This document shows positions 36,376 through 45,809 of a stretch of DNA of 64,000 nucleotides, piece by piece (the stretch's first letter is position 1; the number at the start of each line of letters is the position of its first letter). The stretch comes from Clostridium sp. (GTDB lineage Bacteria > Bacillota > Clostridia > Clostridiales > Clostridiaceae). The notes under the pieces are model-generated. The model made no database searches, was not told the origin of the DNA, and worked only from the letters and a program-made list of their open reading frames with translations. The stretch covers positions 35,743 to 99,742 of the forward strand of contig NZ_JAHAIF010000006.1 of NCBI RefSeq assembly GCF_018372875.1, in the 5' to 3' direction. The position numbers were made by a program, and so were the translations under genes.

Positions 36376-37366
36376 AAATTATTATATTATACCTTTGTTT
36401 GTACCACAAGAAGGTTGTCCACATAAGTGCGTATTCTGTAACCAAGATAGAATAACAGGATCAAAAGAAAGTGTTACAACCCAAACGGTATACGATACTG
36501 TTGAAGAATATTTACAAACAATTGATAATAAAGAGGCAACTATAGAAATTTCATTCTTTGGAGGAACATTCACAGGAATAAGAGAAGAAAAACAAAGAGA
36601 GTTGCTTTCTGTTGCAAAAGAATATAAAGATAAAGGTCTTATAGATAAGATAAGAATGTCAACTAGACCAGATTATATTAATGATTATATACTAAGTTAT
36701 TTACAAGATTACAGTGTAGACATAATTGAATTAGGAGTGCAATCCTTAGTTGGGGATGTTTTAATAGGTGCAGGACGAGGACATACAATAAAACAGGTTG
36801 AAGATGCATCAAAACTTATAAAAGAGTATGGCTTTACACTAGGGCATCAAATTATGCCTGGATTACCTAGAGATAGTTTTGAAAAAGACATAGAAACAGT
36901 TGAAAGGTCTATTAGTATGAAGCCTGACATTTGTAGAATATATCCTTCTCTTGTTATTAAGGATACTCCAATGGCAGTTATGTATAATAGGGGAGAGTAT
37001 ATTCCTTATACACTAGATGAAGCGGTTTCTATATGTAAAAAGTTATATAAAATGTATTTGGAAGCTGGTGTTCAAGTTATAAGAATAGGACTTCAGCCTA
37101 CAGATACTATTACAGAAGGAAAAGATATTGTAGACGGTCCGTTCCATCCAGCCTTTAGAGAGTTAGTTGAAGGTAGTCTCATTAGTGATAGAATACGTGA
37201 AGAGTTTAAGGAAAGTAAAAAGGGAATAATCTGTTTAAATAGTAGGGATTTAAGTAAGTTATATGCAAATAAGAAAAAGTATTTTAAAGAGTTATTATCT
37301 GAGGGATTCAAAATAGATGTTCAAAGAGATGACACTTTAGAAAGAGGACAGATTGTTTTTAAATAA
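36368..37366 (+). CDS. Radical SAM protein of the Elp3-like (YhcC/Elp3) group
   Basis: A 332-residue radical SAM enzyme with the iron-sulfur motif C17-x3-C21-x2-C24 in GCPHKCVFC, IEISFFGGTFTG, and ELGVQSLVGDVL, which resembles the catalytic half of elongator protein 3 without the acetyltransferase domain. In clostridia it typically sits between rnc and smc. A role in tRNA modification is plausible but unproven; the substrate is unknown. It starts inside the rnc end, so translation is coupled. Confidence 0.88.
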   Translation: MSKNYYIIPLFVPQEGCPHKCVFCNQDRITGSKESVTTQTVYDTVEEYLQTIDNKEATIEISFFGGTFTGIREEKQRELLSVAKEYKDKGLIDKIRMSTRPDYINDYILSYLQDYSVDIIELGVQSLVGDVLIGAGRGHTIKQVEDASKLIKEYGFTLGHQIMPGLPRDSFEKDIETVERSISMKPDICRIYPSLVIKDTPMAVMYNRGEYIPYTLDEAVSICKKLYKMYLEAGVQVIRIGLQPTDTITEGKDIVDGPFHPAFRELVEGSLISDRIREEFKESKKGIICLNSRDLSKLYANKKKYFKELLSEGFKIDVQRDDTLERGQIVFK

Positions 37367-37378
37367 GTGGAGAGGTAG

Positions 37379-37416
37379 CCTGAATTATAAAAAACTTTAT
37401 AATTCGGGTTATTTTA
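37379..37416 (+). terminator. Terminator after the radical SAM gene
   Basis: CCTGAATTATAAA (37379-37391) pairs with TTTATAATTCGGG (37396-37408), a 13-bp stem with one G-T pair, followed by TTATTTTATT. Confidence 0.85.
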
Positions 37417-37443
37417 TTCTTAAGAGTTAAGAAATATTGAATT

Positions 37444-37471
37444 TTGTACAAGGTTAAGATAAACTTATAAA
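37444..37471 (+). promoter_or_regulatory. Possible promoter for the small ORF and smc
   Basis: TTGTAC (37444-37449), a 16-base spacer and TATAAA (37466-37471), directly after the terminator. Confidence 0.4.
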
Positions 37472-37490
37472 GAAGATAGGAAGTGTTTTT

Positions 37491-37586
37491 ATGAAAAAGA
37501 AGACAAGAGATAAATTGAAATATATATTAGCAACATTTATGGTGATTATTTTTATCTTGGGATTAATTCCAGCTATATTTCACTAG
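37491..37586 (+). CDS. 31-residue single-span membrane protein (DUF4044-like)
   Basis: A 31-codon ORF starting MKKKTRDKLKYILATF with a hydrophobic span to residue 29 (FMVIIFILGLIPAIF) and a basic N-terminus, the layout of an N-in single-pass peptide. AGGAAG lies about eight bases before the ATG, and the stop is immediately followed by the smc ribosome site AAGGAG. It recalls the short DUF4044 family of Firmicutes, but a peptide this short cannot be assigned by eye. Function unknown. Confidence 0.7.
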   Translation: MKKKTRDKLKYILATFMVIIFILGLIPAIFH

Positions 37587-37601
37587 TAAGGAGTGGGCGT
37601 A

Positions 37602-40600
37602 TTGTTTTTAAAGTCGCTAGAAATAAGAGGATTTAAATCCTTTGCAGACAAAACAGAATTAAGGTTTAAAAAAGGTGTAACTGCTGTAGTTGGACCCAAT
37701 GGAAGTGGGAAGAGTAATATTTCTGACTCAGTTAGATGGGTTTTGGGTGAACAAAGTGTAAAGACATTAAGAGGAGGAAAGATGGAGGATGTAATCTTTG
37801 CAGGAACTCAATATAGAAAACCTGTAGGGTTAGCCCAAGTATCTTTAACTCTTGATAATACAGATGGTTCATTAAGTTCTGATTATAATGAAATTACTGT
37901 TTCAAGAAGAATATTTAGATCAGGTGAGACTGAATATCTTTTAAATGGAACTAAGTGTAGATTAAAGGATATTACTCAGCTATTTATGGATACTGGTATA
38001 GGTAAAGAAGGATATTCATTAATAGGACAAGGCAAGATTGAAGCTATTCTTAGTGGAAAACCTGAGGAAAGAAGAGCTTTATTAGAGGAAGCAGCTGGTA
38101 TTGTAAAGTATAAATCTAGAAAAGAAGAAGCTGAAAAGAAGCTTTCTAATACAGATGAAAACCTTGTGAGAATTAGAGATATTATATCTACATATGAAGA
38201 GAGAATTGAACCATTAAGAATAGAAAGAGAAAAAGCTATTGAATATAGAGGGTTATATGATACGTTAAGAGTAAGTGAAGTATCTTTATTAGTTCACTAT
38301 ATAAATAATATTGAAAAGACATTAAAAGAGTATAGTGAAGCCGTAATACAAAAGAGAAATAAATTAGATGAAAAGAAAAATCTTTTATTAACTGAAAAAG
38401 AAAAGTTAAAAGAAATAGAGAGTAAGATAGAAGGAATAGAAAATAAGACAATACAAGAGAAAGCTGAGTATTATGAGAAAAAAGAAAGTATATCTAAAAT
38501 CTCAAATGATATAGATGTATTTAGAGAGCGTATAAAAAATCTTGAAACTATAATAGAGAAGAATACTTTAAGTTTAGATGAGTATAAGAATAAAATTTCT
38601 ATTATAAAAGAGGAAAGAGATAGAGTTGAACAAGAACTTTTAATAAAAAGAGAAGAACAAAGAGAGAAGGAAGAAGAAATCTCTTTATTAGAAAATAAGA
38701 ATAGCGAATCCATAAAAAATATTAATAATATGGATGAAGAACTTAAAAAATTAAAAGAGGATGAATTTGAGTTATTAAGAGGTAATTCTGAAATTAAAAA
38801 CTCTGTTACATTAATAAATAATGAAATTAAGTTAAGGATTGAGAAGGAACAAACATTAAAATCTTCTATTCAGTCTTTAGAAGGAAATATAAAGATAAAT
38901 ATAGCTACTTTAGAAAGTTTGAAAAATAAAGTAGAGACAATAAAAGGTGAAATAGGAAATTTAGAAGCTTCTATATATGAGAAGAGAAAAGAAATAGGAA
39001 TATTAAATTCTAAAATAACCAAAAAGGATAATGAGATAAAACTTCTTAATAAAAATATTAATGAACTTGAAGCAAATAAAAATATGTTATCCAATTTAGA
39101 AAAGCATTATGAAGGATATAATAGATCAGTAAAAATTCTTATGGAAAGAATAGAGAAGGGCTTAACACCAAAAGCAGATGGCACTAAAGTTCTTGGAGAA
39201 GTTTTTACTGTTGAAAAAGATTATGAAACAGCTATAGAAATAGCTTTAGGTGCGGGGATATCAAATGTAATTACTGAGAATGAAAGGATAGCAAAAGATC
39301 TTATTAATTATTTGAAAAAGAATAATATAGGAAGAGCAACATTCTTACCACTAGACAATATAAGAGGAAACAAGCTGTCGTTGGATACAAGAATTACTTC
39401 AATGGAAGGATTTATTGGAATAGCATCAGATATAATAAAATATGAAGATAAGTATACTAAAGCTATTAATAATGTTTTAGGAAGAACTATTGTATGTAGA
39501 GATATGGATTCAGCCTTAAGATTATCAAGAAATAGTAACAATAGTTATAGAATAGTAACTTTATCAGGAGAATTAATATCTCCAGGAGGAGCTTTAACTG
39601 GGGGAAGTATACAGGGTAAGCATACTAATATTCTTGGAAGAAAAAGAGAAATTGAAGAGATAGGTGAACTGTTAGAAAGTAAAAAGCAAAAATTACAAGA
39701 ATCCCTAAATGAGTACAATAGTTTTAAAAAGAAAGTGTCAGATTTAGATGAAAGTATATTAAATGATAGAGATGAAATTCATGCTAAAAATGTTGAGGTT
39801 GCAAAGAATGAATCTGAAATAATTTCTTTAAAAAATGAATCTGAAAAGTTAAAAAATAGTTTAGAGGTTTCTAAGCTTGAGTCTAAAAGAAATGACGAAG
39901 ATATACAAAGCTTAAATGATAAATTAAAGGAAAAAACTAATGAACTAGAAAAAATAGAAGAGCAAAATAGTTGGAATAAAGAAAGAGCTATATCCCTAGA
40001 AGAGGACGTAAAGGTTGCTAAGGAGAAGCTTAATAAAGAAAGAGAATATATTACTGAACTTAAGGTTAATAAGGCGTCTTTAGATGAAGCATTAACTGGT
40101 AAGTTAAGTGAAATATCAAAGAAAGAAAAAGAAATAGATGAAAATATCTCAAAAGCTAAGTTCATGGAAGATGAAAATAAAGACAATAGAGAGAATATTC
40201 AAATCTTAAATAATAATATACATGAAAGATTAGATAGAATTGAGATAGAGAAGAATAGACTTATTGAACTTGAGGAAAGTTTTAAAGAAGAGGAAGTAGA
40301 AAAAGCTAAATTAAAAGAAGACTTTAAGGTTAAAGATAGTTTAATAAATGAAACCTTAGATATAATAAATAAAGAAGAAGGTGAATTAAACAAGCAAGAA
40401 GTACAGAGAGCTAAATATGAAATGGAAAGAGATAATCATTACACAAAGTTAAATGAGGAATTGGACCTAACATTAGCTGAAGCAGAAGAAATAGCAATAG
40501 ATATTGAGAATGTCCATGATATAAAAGAAAGTATTAATAGTTATAAAAGAAAAATTACAGCTCTTGGAACTGTTAATTTAGCTGCAATTGAAGAGTATGA

Positions 40601-41156
40601 TGAAGTTAAAGAAAAGTATGAGTTTATGTCTTCTCAAGAAGAAGATTTACAAAAATCAAAAGAAGAACTGTTATCTGTAATATATGAAATGACTAGCAAA
40701 ATGAAGGAAGTGTTTAAAGACAATTTTAAGGTGTTAAATAAAAACTTCAATGAAACTTTTAAAGAATTATTTAAGGGGGGGAGTGCAGAGCTTATTCTTG
40801 CAGAAGGTGATGAACTAACTGCTAATATAGACATAAATGTAGAGCCACCAGGAAAGAAACTTCAAAATATTAATCTTATGTCAGGTGGAGAAAAAGTTTT
40901 ATCTGCTATTGCATTATTGTTTGCAATATTAAAGATGAAGCCAACCCCATTCTGTATATTAGATGAAATTGAAGCAGCACTTGATGATGCTAATGTATAT
41001 AGATATGCTGAATTTTTAAAAGAATTCTCTAAAGGAACTCAATTTATAGTTATTACTCACAGAAAAGGTACAATGGAAGCTAGTGATGTAATGTATGGCG
41101 TTACAATGGAGGAGAAGGGTATATCAAAGGTTGTATCAGTAGACTTAACAAAATAG
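37602..41156 (+). CDS. smc: Chromosome segregation ATPase SMC
   Basis: Core of the SMC-ScpAB condensin that organises and segregates the chromosome. The 1184-residue protein begins at TTG 37602 (FLKSLEIRGFKSFADK), eight bases after AAGGAG. It has Walker A GPNGSGKSN (31-39), two long coiled coils separated by the hinge (about 510-640, containing LGEVFTVEKDYETAIEIALG), and the C-terminal signature LMSGGEKVLSA (near 1090) with DEIEAALDDAN. The in-frame GTG at 37593 is part of the ribosome site. It is followed by ftsY, as in Bacillus. Confidence 0.96.
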   Translation: MFLKSLEIRGFKSFADKTELRFKKGVTAVVGPNGSGKSNISDSVRWVLGEQSVKTLRGGKMEDVIFAGTQYRKPVGLAQVSLTLDNTDGSLSSDYNEITVSRRIFRSGETEYLLNGTKCRLKDITQLFMDTGIGKEGYSLIGQGKIEAILSGKPEERRALLEEAAGIVKYKSRKEEAEKKLSNTDENLVRIRDIISTYEERIEPLRIEREKAIEYRGLYDTLRVSEVSLLVHYINNIEKTLKEYSEAVIQKRNKLDEKKNLLLTEKEKLKEIESKIEGIENKTIQEKAEYYEKKESISKISNDIDVFRERIKNLETIIEKNTLSLDEYKNKISIIKEERDRVEQELLIKREEQREKEEEISLLENKNSESIKNINNMDEELKKLKEDEFELLRGNSEIKNSVTLINNEIKLRIEKEQTLKSSIQSLEGNIKINIATLESLKNKVETIKGEIGNLEASIYEKRKEIGILNSKITKKDNEIKLLNKNINELEANKNMLSNLEKHYEGYNRSVKILMERIEKGLTPKADGTKVLGEVFTVEKDYETAIEIALGAGISNVITENERIAKDLINYLKKNNIGRATFLPLDNIRGNKLSLDTRITSMEGFIGIASDIIKYEDKYTKAINNVLGRTIVCRDMDSALRLSRNSNNSYRIVTLSGELISPGGALTGGSIQGKHTNILGRKREIEEIGELLESKKQKLQESLNEYNSFKKKVSDLDESILNDRDEIHAKNVEVAKNESEIISLKNESEKLKNSLEVSKLESKRNDEDIQSLNDKLKEKTNELEKIEEQNSWNKERAISLEEDVKVAKEKLNKEREYITELKVNKASLDEALTGKLSEISKKEKEIDENISKAKFMEDENKDNRENIQILNNNIHERLDRIEIEKNRLIELEESFKEEEVEKAKLKEDFKVKDSLINETLDIINKEEGELNKQEVQRAKYEMERDNHYTKLNEELDLTLAEAEEIAIDIENVHDIKESINSYKRKITALGTVNLAAIEEYDEVKEKYEFMSSQEEDLQKSKEELLSVIYEMTSKMKEVFKDNFKVLNKNFNETFKELFKGGSAELILAEGDELTANIDINVEPPGKKLQNINLMSGGEKVLSAIALLFAILKMKPTPFCILDEIEAALDDANVYRYAEFLKEFSKGTQFIVITHRKGTMEASDVMYGVTMEEKGISKVVSVDLTK

Positions 41157-41173
41157 AACTAGGAGGAAGAAGT

Positions 41174-42085
41174 ATGTTTGGAAAATTATTTGACAAACTT
41201 AAGGATGGATTATCAAAAACAAGAAATGGATTAACTGATAAGATTAACGAAGCTTTAAAGTTGGCAGTAACAATTGATGAGGACTTATATGAAGAGTTAG
41301 AAGAGATTTTAATAACTTCTGATATTGGTATGGATACAACTATGGAAATCATAGAAAAGCTAAGAGATAAGATTAGAAAAGAAAAAATAAATGATACAGA
41401 GTTAGTAATTCCAACATTAAAATCTGTTATTAAAGAGATGATGATGGAAGGCTCTGAAGTAGAGGAAGATCAAGAAGGCAAAAAGGTTCTTTTAGTTATT
41501 GGTGTTAATGGAGTTGGTAAAACAACTTCTATTGGAAAACTTGCAGCTAAGAATAAAGCAGAAGGTAAAAAAGTTCTTTTAGCAGCAGCTGATACATTTA
41601 GAGCTGCTGCCATTGACCAACTAGAGGTGTGGAGTCAAAGAGCTGGTGTTGATATAATTAAGCAAAGTGAAGGGTCAGACCCAGCAGCTGTAGTCTTTGA
41701 TGCTGTAACTGCTGCAAAATCAAGAAATGTAGATCTACTTATTTGTGATACTGCAGGTAGACTTCATAATAAAAAGAACCTTATGAATGAATTGTCAAAA
41801 ATAAATAGAATAATTGATAGGGAATATAGCGAAGCTAAAAAAGAAACTTTATTAGTATTGGATGGAACAACAGGACAAAATGCTGTTATACAAGCAAAAC
41901 AATTTATGGAAGCATGTCCTATCGACGGAATAATACTTACAAAGTTAGATGGTACTGCAAAGGGTGGAGTTGTAATATCAATTAAACAAACCTTAAATAT
42001 TCCAGTTAGATATATTGGAGTTGGAGAAGGTATAGAGGATTTACAAGAATTTGATGCAGAAGCTTTTGCAGAAGCTTTATTTTAA
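41174..42085 (+). CDS. ftsY: Signal recognition particle receptor FtsY
   Basis: GTPase receptor that accepts ribosome-SRP complexes at the membrane. The 303-residue protein has a short N-terminal helical region, the N domain and the G domain with GVNGVGKTT (110-118), AADTFRAAAIDQL, DTAGR and TKLDGTAKGG. The long acidic A domain of E. coli FtsY is absent, as is usual in Firmicutes. Its partner ffh lies two genes downstream. Confidence 0.95.
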   Translation: MFGKLFDKLKDGLSKTRNGLTDKINEALKLAVTIDEDLYEELEEILITSDIGMDTTMEIIEKLRDKIRKEKINDTELVIPTLKSVIKEMMMEGSEVEEDQEGKKVLLVIGVNGVGKTTSIGKLAAKNKAEGKKVLLAAADTFRAAAIDQLEVWSQRAGVDIIKQSEGSDPAAVVFDAVTAAKSRNVDLLICDTAGRLHNKKNLMNELSKINRIIDREYSEAKKETLLVLDGTTGQNAVIQAKQFMEACPIDGIILTKLDGTAKGGVVISIKQTLNIPVRYIGVGEGIEDLQEFDAEAFAEALF

Positions 42086-42113
42086 TATTTCTAAAGGTGT
42101 TAAGTAAAAATAC

Positions 42114-42142
42114 TTGACACCCATAAATTATTCTGTTATTAT
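42114..42142 (+). promoter_or_regulatory. Sigma-A promoter of ylxM-ffh
   Basis: TTGACA (42114-42119), a 17-base spacer and TATTAT (42137-42142). An imperfect inverted repeat (ACCCATAAA with TTTTGTGGGT) spans the promoter. Confidence 0.7.
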
Positions 42143-42166
42143 CTCTTTTGTGGGTAAGGTGATTAT

Positions 42167-42496
42167 ATGGAAGATAGAGTTGAAATTTCTTTATTAATGG
42201 ATTTTTATGGCCCATTATTAACAGAAAAACAAGGTAACATTATGGAGCTTTATTATAATGAGGATTTATCCTTGGCTGAAATTGCTGAATTAAATAACAC
42301 AAGCCGTCAAGCTATCCATGATTTAATTAAAAGATGTTACAAGCTACTTCTATCATATGAGAGTAAGCTTCACTTACTTCAAAAGAGTATAAAACGTGAA
42401 AAAAAGATTACAGTTCTTTTAAAAGACTTTAAAGAAAAGTATTCTTTATCTAATGAAGAACTTGAAGAATTAAGATTTAAGTTAGAAGAGTTGTAA
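42167..42496 (+). CDS. ylxM: YlxM-family SRP-associated helix-turn-helix protein (UPF0122)
   Basis: A 109-residue protein with a sigma-region-4-like helix-turn-helix: [39 protein letters not shown]. YlxM modulates SRP GTPase activity in streptococci. It is always next to ffh, here 19 bases upstream. The remaining C-terminal half is a charged helix. Confidence 0.93.
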   Translation: MEDRVEISLLMDFYGPLLTEKQGNIMELYYNEDLSLAEIAELNNTSRQAIHDLIKRCYKLLLSYESKLHLLQKSIKREKKITVLLKDFKEKYSLSNEELEELRFKLEEL

Positions 42497-42515
42497 TATA
42501 TTTAGGAGGTTTAAT

Positions 42516-43871
42516 ATGGCTTTTGAAGGATTATCAGAAAAACTTCAAAGTACCTTTAAGAAATTAAGGGGAAAAGGGAAGCTTAATGAAAAAGATATAA
42601 AAGAGGCTATGAGAGAGGTAAAGCTTGCTTTATTAGAAGCAGATGTTAACTATAAGGTTGTAAAAACTTTTATATCTAATGTGAGTTCTAAGTGTGTTGG
42701 AGGCGACGTTCTAGAAAGCTTAACACCAGGGCAACAAGTTATAAAAATAGTTAACGAAGAACTTACTAATCTTATGGGCGGTAGTGAGAGTAAATTAAAT
42801 TATTCAAGTTATGGACCAACTGTAATTATGCTAGTAGGTTTACAGGGTGCTGGTAAAACAACTATGTGTGGAAAATTAGCACTTCAATTAAGAAAGGATA
42901 ATAAAAAACCTTTATTAGTTGCATGTGATATATATAGACCTGCAGCAATTAAGCAATTACAAGTAGTTGGTAAACAAATAGATATTCCTGTATTTACTAT
43001 GGGAGATAAAGTGTCACCTGTTGACATTGCTAAGGCAGCAATTAAACAAGGAAGAAATGATGGTAATAATGTAATTATTATAGATACAGCTGGTAGATTA
43101 CATATTGATGAAGAGCTTATGCAAGAACTTAAAGATGTGAAATCAGCAGTTGAACCTAACGAAATACTATTGGTTGTTGACTCCATGACTGGTCAAGATG
43201 CTGTTAATGTTGCGGAAAGTTTTAATAAAGAACTTGATGTTTCAGGGGTTATCTTAACAAAGCTAGATGGTGACACAAGAGGTGGTGCAGCTTTATCAAT
43301 AAGAAGCATTACTGAAAAGCCAATTAAGTATATTGGTGTAGGGGAAAAAATGAGCGATTTCGAAGTTTTCCATCCAGAGAGAATGGCATCAAGAATTTTG
43401 GGAATGGGAGATGTATTGTCTTTAATAGAAAAGGCACAAGAGGCTATTGATGAAAAAGAAGCTGGTGACTTAGCTAAGAAGATGATGACCAATGAACTGA
43501 ATTTTGAAGACTTTTTAACTGCAATGGAACAGATGAAAAAGCTTGGTCCTTTAAACAAGATTATGGAGATGATTCCTGGAATGGAGTCTCAAAATGTTGG
43601 AAAAATTGATTTTGAAAAGAGTGAAAAGCAATTAGATAAAACTAAAGCTATTATTCAATCAATGACTTTAAAGGAAAGAAGAAATCCTTCACTTTTAATT
43701 GGATCATCTTCTAGAAAGAAGAGGGTTGCATTAGGTGCAGGTACAACAATTCAAGAAGTTAATAAACTTATTAAAGGCTATGAAGCAATGAAGAAACAAA
43801 TGAAACAGGTTAAATCATTAACAAAGAAATCTAGAAAAGGTTTATTTGGAAAAATGCCTTTCATGAGTTAG
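42516..43871 (+). CDS. ffh: Signal recognition particle protein Ffh
   Basis: SRP54 GTPase that binds signal sequences and SRP RNA. The 451-residue protein has the N domain, GLQGAGKTT (108-116), DTAGRLHIDEELMQEL, TKLDGDTRGG, and a methionine-rich M domain (about 325-451) with MEMIPGM and a basic RNA-binding tail. The SRP RNA itself is not visible in this window. Confidence 0.96.
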   Translation: MAFEGLSEKLQSTFKKLRGKGKLNEKDIKEAMREVKLALLEADVNYKVVKTFISNVSSKCVGGDVLESLTPGQQVIKIVNEELTNLMGGSESKLNYSSYGPTVIMLVGLQGAGKTTMCGKLALQLRKDNKKPLLVACDIYRPAAIKQLQVVGKQIDIPVFTMGDKVSPVDIAKAAIKQGRNDGNNVIIIDTAGRLHIDEELMQELKDVKSAVEPNEILLVVDSMTGQDAVNVAESFNKELDVSGVILTKLDGDTRGGAALSIRSITEKPIKYIGVGEKMSDFEVFHPERMASRILGMGDVLSLIEKAQEAIDEKEAGDLAKKMMTNELNFEDFLTAMEQMKKLGPLNKIMEMIPGMESQNVGKIDFEKSEKQLDKTKAIIQSMTLKERRNPSLLIGSSSRKKRVALGAGTTIQEVNKLIKGYEAMKKQMKQVKSLTKKSRKGLFGKMPFMS

Positions 43872-43907
43872 AAATATAAGTATATTTTAAAAGGAGGTGA
43901 AATTACA

Positions 43908-44153
43908 ATGGCAGTAAAGATAAGACTAAGAAGAATGGGTGCTAAGAAGGCTCCTTTCTACAGAATAGTAGTTGCTGATTCAAGAAGCCCAAGAGATGGT
44001 AGATTCATCGAAGAAATTGGATACTACAATCCAATAACTGAACCAGCTGAAGTTAAGATTAATGAAGAAAAAGCTACTAAATGGTTAAACGATGGTGCTC
44101 AACCTACAGATGTAGTTAAGAGATTATTCGACCAAGCAGGCCTTAACAAGTAA
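43908..44153 (+). CDS. rpsP: 30S ribosomal protein S16
   Basis: An 81-residue protein beginning [42 protein letters not shown], the S16 family signature. AAGGAGGTG precedes the ATG. It begins the conserved rpsP-khpA-rimM-trmD-rplS ribosome maturation operon. Confidence 0.97.
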   Translation: MAVKIRLRRMGAKKAPFYRIVVADSRSPRDGRFIEEIGYYNPITEPAEVKINEEKATKWLNDGAQPTDVVKRLFDQAGLNK

Positions 44154-44158
44154 TTTTT

Positions 44159-44199
44159 GGAGGTGAACACTGTAGTTATCGTATAATTACAGGCACTAT
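44159..44199 (+). promoter_or_regulatory. Hairpin between the Shine-Dalgarno and the start codon of khpA
   Basis: GGAGGTGA (44159-44166) is 34 bases from the ATG at 44200. In between, CTGTAGTTAT (44170-44179) and ATAATTACAG (44183-44192) form a 10-bp stem (one G-T pair) with loop CGT. Folding it leaves an effective spacing of about 10 bases. An in-frame TAG at 44173 rules out an upstream start. Confidence 0.6.
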
Positions 44200-44427
44200 A
44201 TGAAAGAATTAGTTGAAATATTAGCCAAAGCTTTAGTTGATCATCCGGAGCAAGTTGAAGTAAATGAAGTAGTTGGTGAGCAATCAATTATTTTAGAACT
44301 TAAAGTTGCTCAAGATGATATGGGTAAAGTTATTGGGAAACAAGGAAGAATAGCGAAAGCTATTAGAACCGTAGTAAAGGCTGCAGCAATTAAAGAAGAA
44401 AAAAGAGTAGTAGTAGAAATAATCTAA
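44200..44427 (+). CDS. khpA: KH-domain RNA-binding protein KhpA
   Basis: A 75-residue single KH domain with the [22 protein letters not shown] nucleic-acid loop. KhpA binds RNA with partner KhpB in streptococci and affects cell division; it is always between rpsP and rimM. The gene starts [21 protein letters not shown], the normal N-terminus, so the start at 44200 is sound despite the distant ribosome site. Confidence 0.95.
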   Translation: MKELVEILAKALVDHPEQVEVNEVVGEQSIILELKVAQDDMGKVIGKQGRIAKAIRTVVKAAAIKEEKRVVVEII

Positions 44428-44430
44428 ATG

Positions 44431-44461
44431 AAAGAGTTAGGTACACCCTAACTCTTTTTAT
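44431..44461 (+). terminator. Terminator or attenuator between khpA and rimM
   Basis: AAAGAGTTAGG (44431-44441) pairs with CCTAACTCTTT (44447-44457), followed by TT(A). An 11-bp perfect stem inside an operon suggests partial termination. Confidence 0.8.
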
Positions 44462-44485
44462 ACATTTACACAGGAGGGAACAAGT

Positions 44486-44983
44486 GTGAGTGAATATTTC
44501 AAAGTGGGTCAAATTGTTAATACTCATGGAATAAAAGGAGAAGTAAAGGTAATGGCTTTTACTGATGATGTTAACAATTTTAAAAGATATGGAAAAGTTT
44601 TAATTGATGATAAGTGGGTTGAAATTCAAGGAGTAAAGTTTCAAAAGGATAGAGTTATTCTTAAATTAGAGGGAATAGACTCTATGAATGATGCGGAAAT
44701 GTATAAACAAAAGTATTTACAAGTTTTAAGGGATCAAGAGCCTGAACTTCCAGAGGATACTTATTATGTTGTAGATTTAGTTGGATGTACAGTATATGAT
44801 ACAAATGGAAAAAATCTAGGTAAAATATACGATGTACTACAAACTCCTAATAATGATGTTTATTGGATTGAGAAACCTAAACAATTATTAATTCCAGTTC
44901 TAAGAGATATAGTGTTAGATGTTAATATAGATGAAAAGAAAGTTCTTATAAGACCAGTAGGAGAATGGCAAGATGAGGATTAG
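44486..44983 (+). CDS. rimM: 16S rRNA processing protein RimM
   Basis: Binds S19 and helps fold the 30S head. The 165-residue protein has [16 protein letters not shown] at the start, a PRC-barrel C-terminal half ([35 protein letters not shown]). It starts with GTG 44486 after GGAGGG and overlaps trmD by 11 bases. Confidence 0.94.
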   Translation: MSEYFKVGQIVNTHGIKGEVKVMAFTDDVNNFKRYGKVLIDDKWVEIQGVKFQKDRVILKLEGIDSMNDAEMYKQKYLQVLRDQEPELPEDTYYVVDLVGCTVYDTNGKNLGKIYDVLQTPNNDVYWIEKPKQLLIPVLRDIVLDVNIDEKKVLIRPVGEWQDED

Positions 44984-45689
44984 TATTTTAACTCTCTTTC
45001 CAGAGATGTTTTCCATATTTGATCATTCTATTATAGGAAGAGCAAGGCAAAAAGGTCTTGTAAATTTAGAGTATTATAATATAAGAGATTATTCTTTAAA
45101 CAAACATAAGAAAGTTGATGATTATCCATATGGTGGAGGTGCAGGAATGGTTATGACACCTCAACCAATAATTGATTCTATAAAAGCCGCAAAAGAAAAG
45201 AATTCAGGAAAGGTAATTTTTCTAGGACCTAGAGGTAAAACATTTAATCAAGAAATGGCACAAGAACTTTCAAAAGAAGAAAATTTAATTTTCTTATGTG
45301 GTCATTATGAAGGTATAGATGAAAGAACATATAAGCATATTGATATGGAAGTATCTTTAGGGGATTTTGTTCTTACTGGAGGAGAAATGGCAGCTATTCC
45401 TGTTATTGATTCTGTTTTAAGGCTTATACCGGGTGTTTTAGGTAAAGAAGAAAGTTTTATGGATGAATCTTATTCTGATGGCTTATTAGAATATCCACAA
45501 TATACTAGACCAGAAGTATATGAAGGTGAAAGAGTACCAGAGGTATTGCTTTCTGGTCATCATGAAAATATAAGAAAGTGGAGAAGAAAACAATCTTTAC
45601 TTATAACAAAAGAAAGAAGAAAAGATCTCTATAAAAATATACAACTTACTAAAGAGGATATAAAAATTTTAAAGGATGATAGATTATAA
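44973..45689 (+). CDS. trmD: tRNA (guanine-37-N1) methyltransferase
   Basis: Makes m1G37, preventing frameshifting. The 238-residue SPOUT enzyme has [32 protein letters not shown], the knot loop [11 protein letters not shown], and [11 protein letters not shown]. Overlap with rimM implies coupled translation. Confidence 0.96.
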   Translation: MRISILTLFPEMFSIFDHSIIGRARQKGLVNLEYYNIRDYSLNKHKKVDDYPYGGGAGMVMTPQPIIDSIKAAKEKNSGKVIFLGPRGKTFNQEMAQELSKEENLIFLCGHYEGIDERTYKHIDMEVSLGDFVLTGGEMAAIPVIDSVLRLIPGVLGKEESFMDESYSDGLLEYPQYTRPEVYEGERVPEVLLSGHHENIRKWRRKQSLLITKERRKDLYKNIQLTKEDIKILKDDRL

Positions 45690-45697
45690 TATTTATG

Positions 45698-45726
45698 TTG
45701 CGTTAGATAAAGTTGTATGCTAGAAT
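45698..45726 (+). promoter_or_regulatory. Probable promoter of rplS
   Basis: TTGCGT (45698-45703), a 17-base spacer and TAGAAT (45721-45726); transcription would start near 45733, just upstream of the folded leader. Confidence 0.5.
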
Positions 45727-45732
45727 ATAGTT

Positions 45733-45800
45733 TGTGCTAGTACGGGCGCTCCTCTGCTGAACTAGGCTTCGGTAAGAACGTCAAATTATCTTTAAGGAGG
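45733..45800 (+). promoter_or_regulatory. Probable L19 leader (ribosomal protein autoregulatory RNA)
   Basis: The segment before rplS contains GCTAGT...ACTAGGC pairing around GGGCGCTCCTCTGCTGA and then the AAGGAGG site. It is much richer in G and C than nearby intergenic DNA and lies exactly where Firmicutes carry the L19 leader, through which L19 is thought to control its own synthesis. AGATAA (45705-45710) and TTATCT (45786-45791) can also close the whole segment if transcripts arrive from trmD. Class assignment is from position and G+C-rich fold. Confidence 0.5.
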
Positions 45801-45809
45801 GAATGCACA

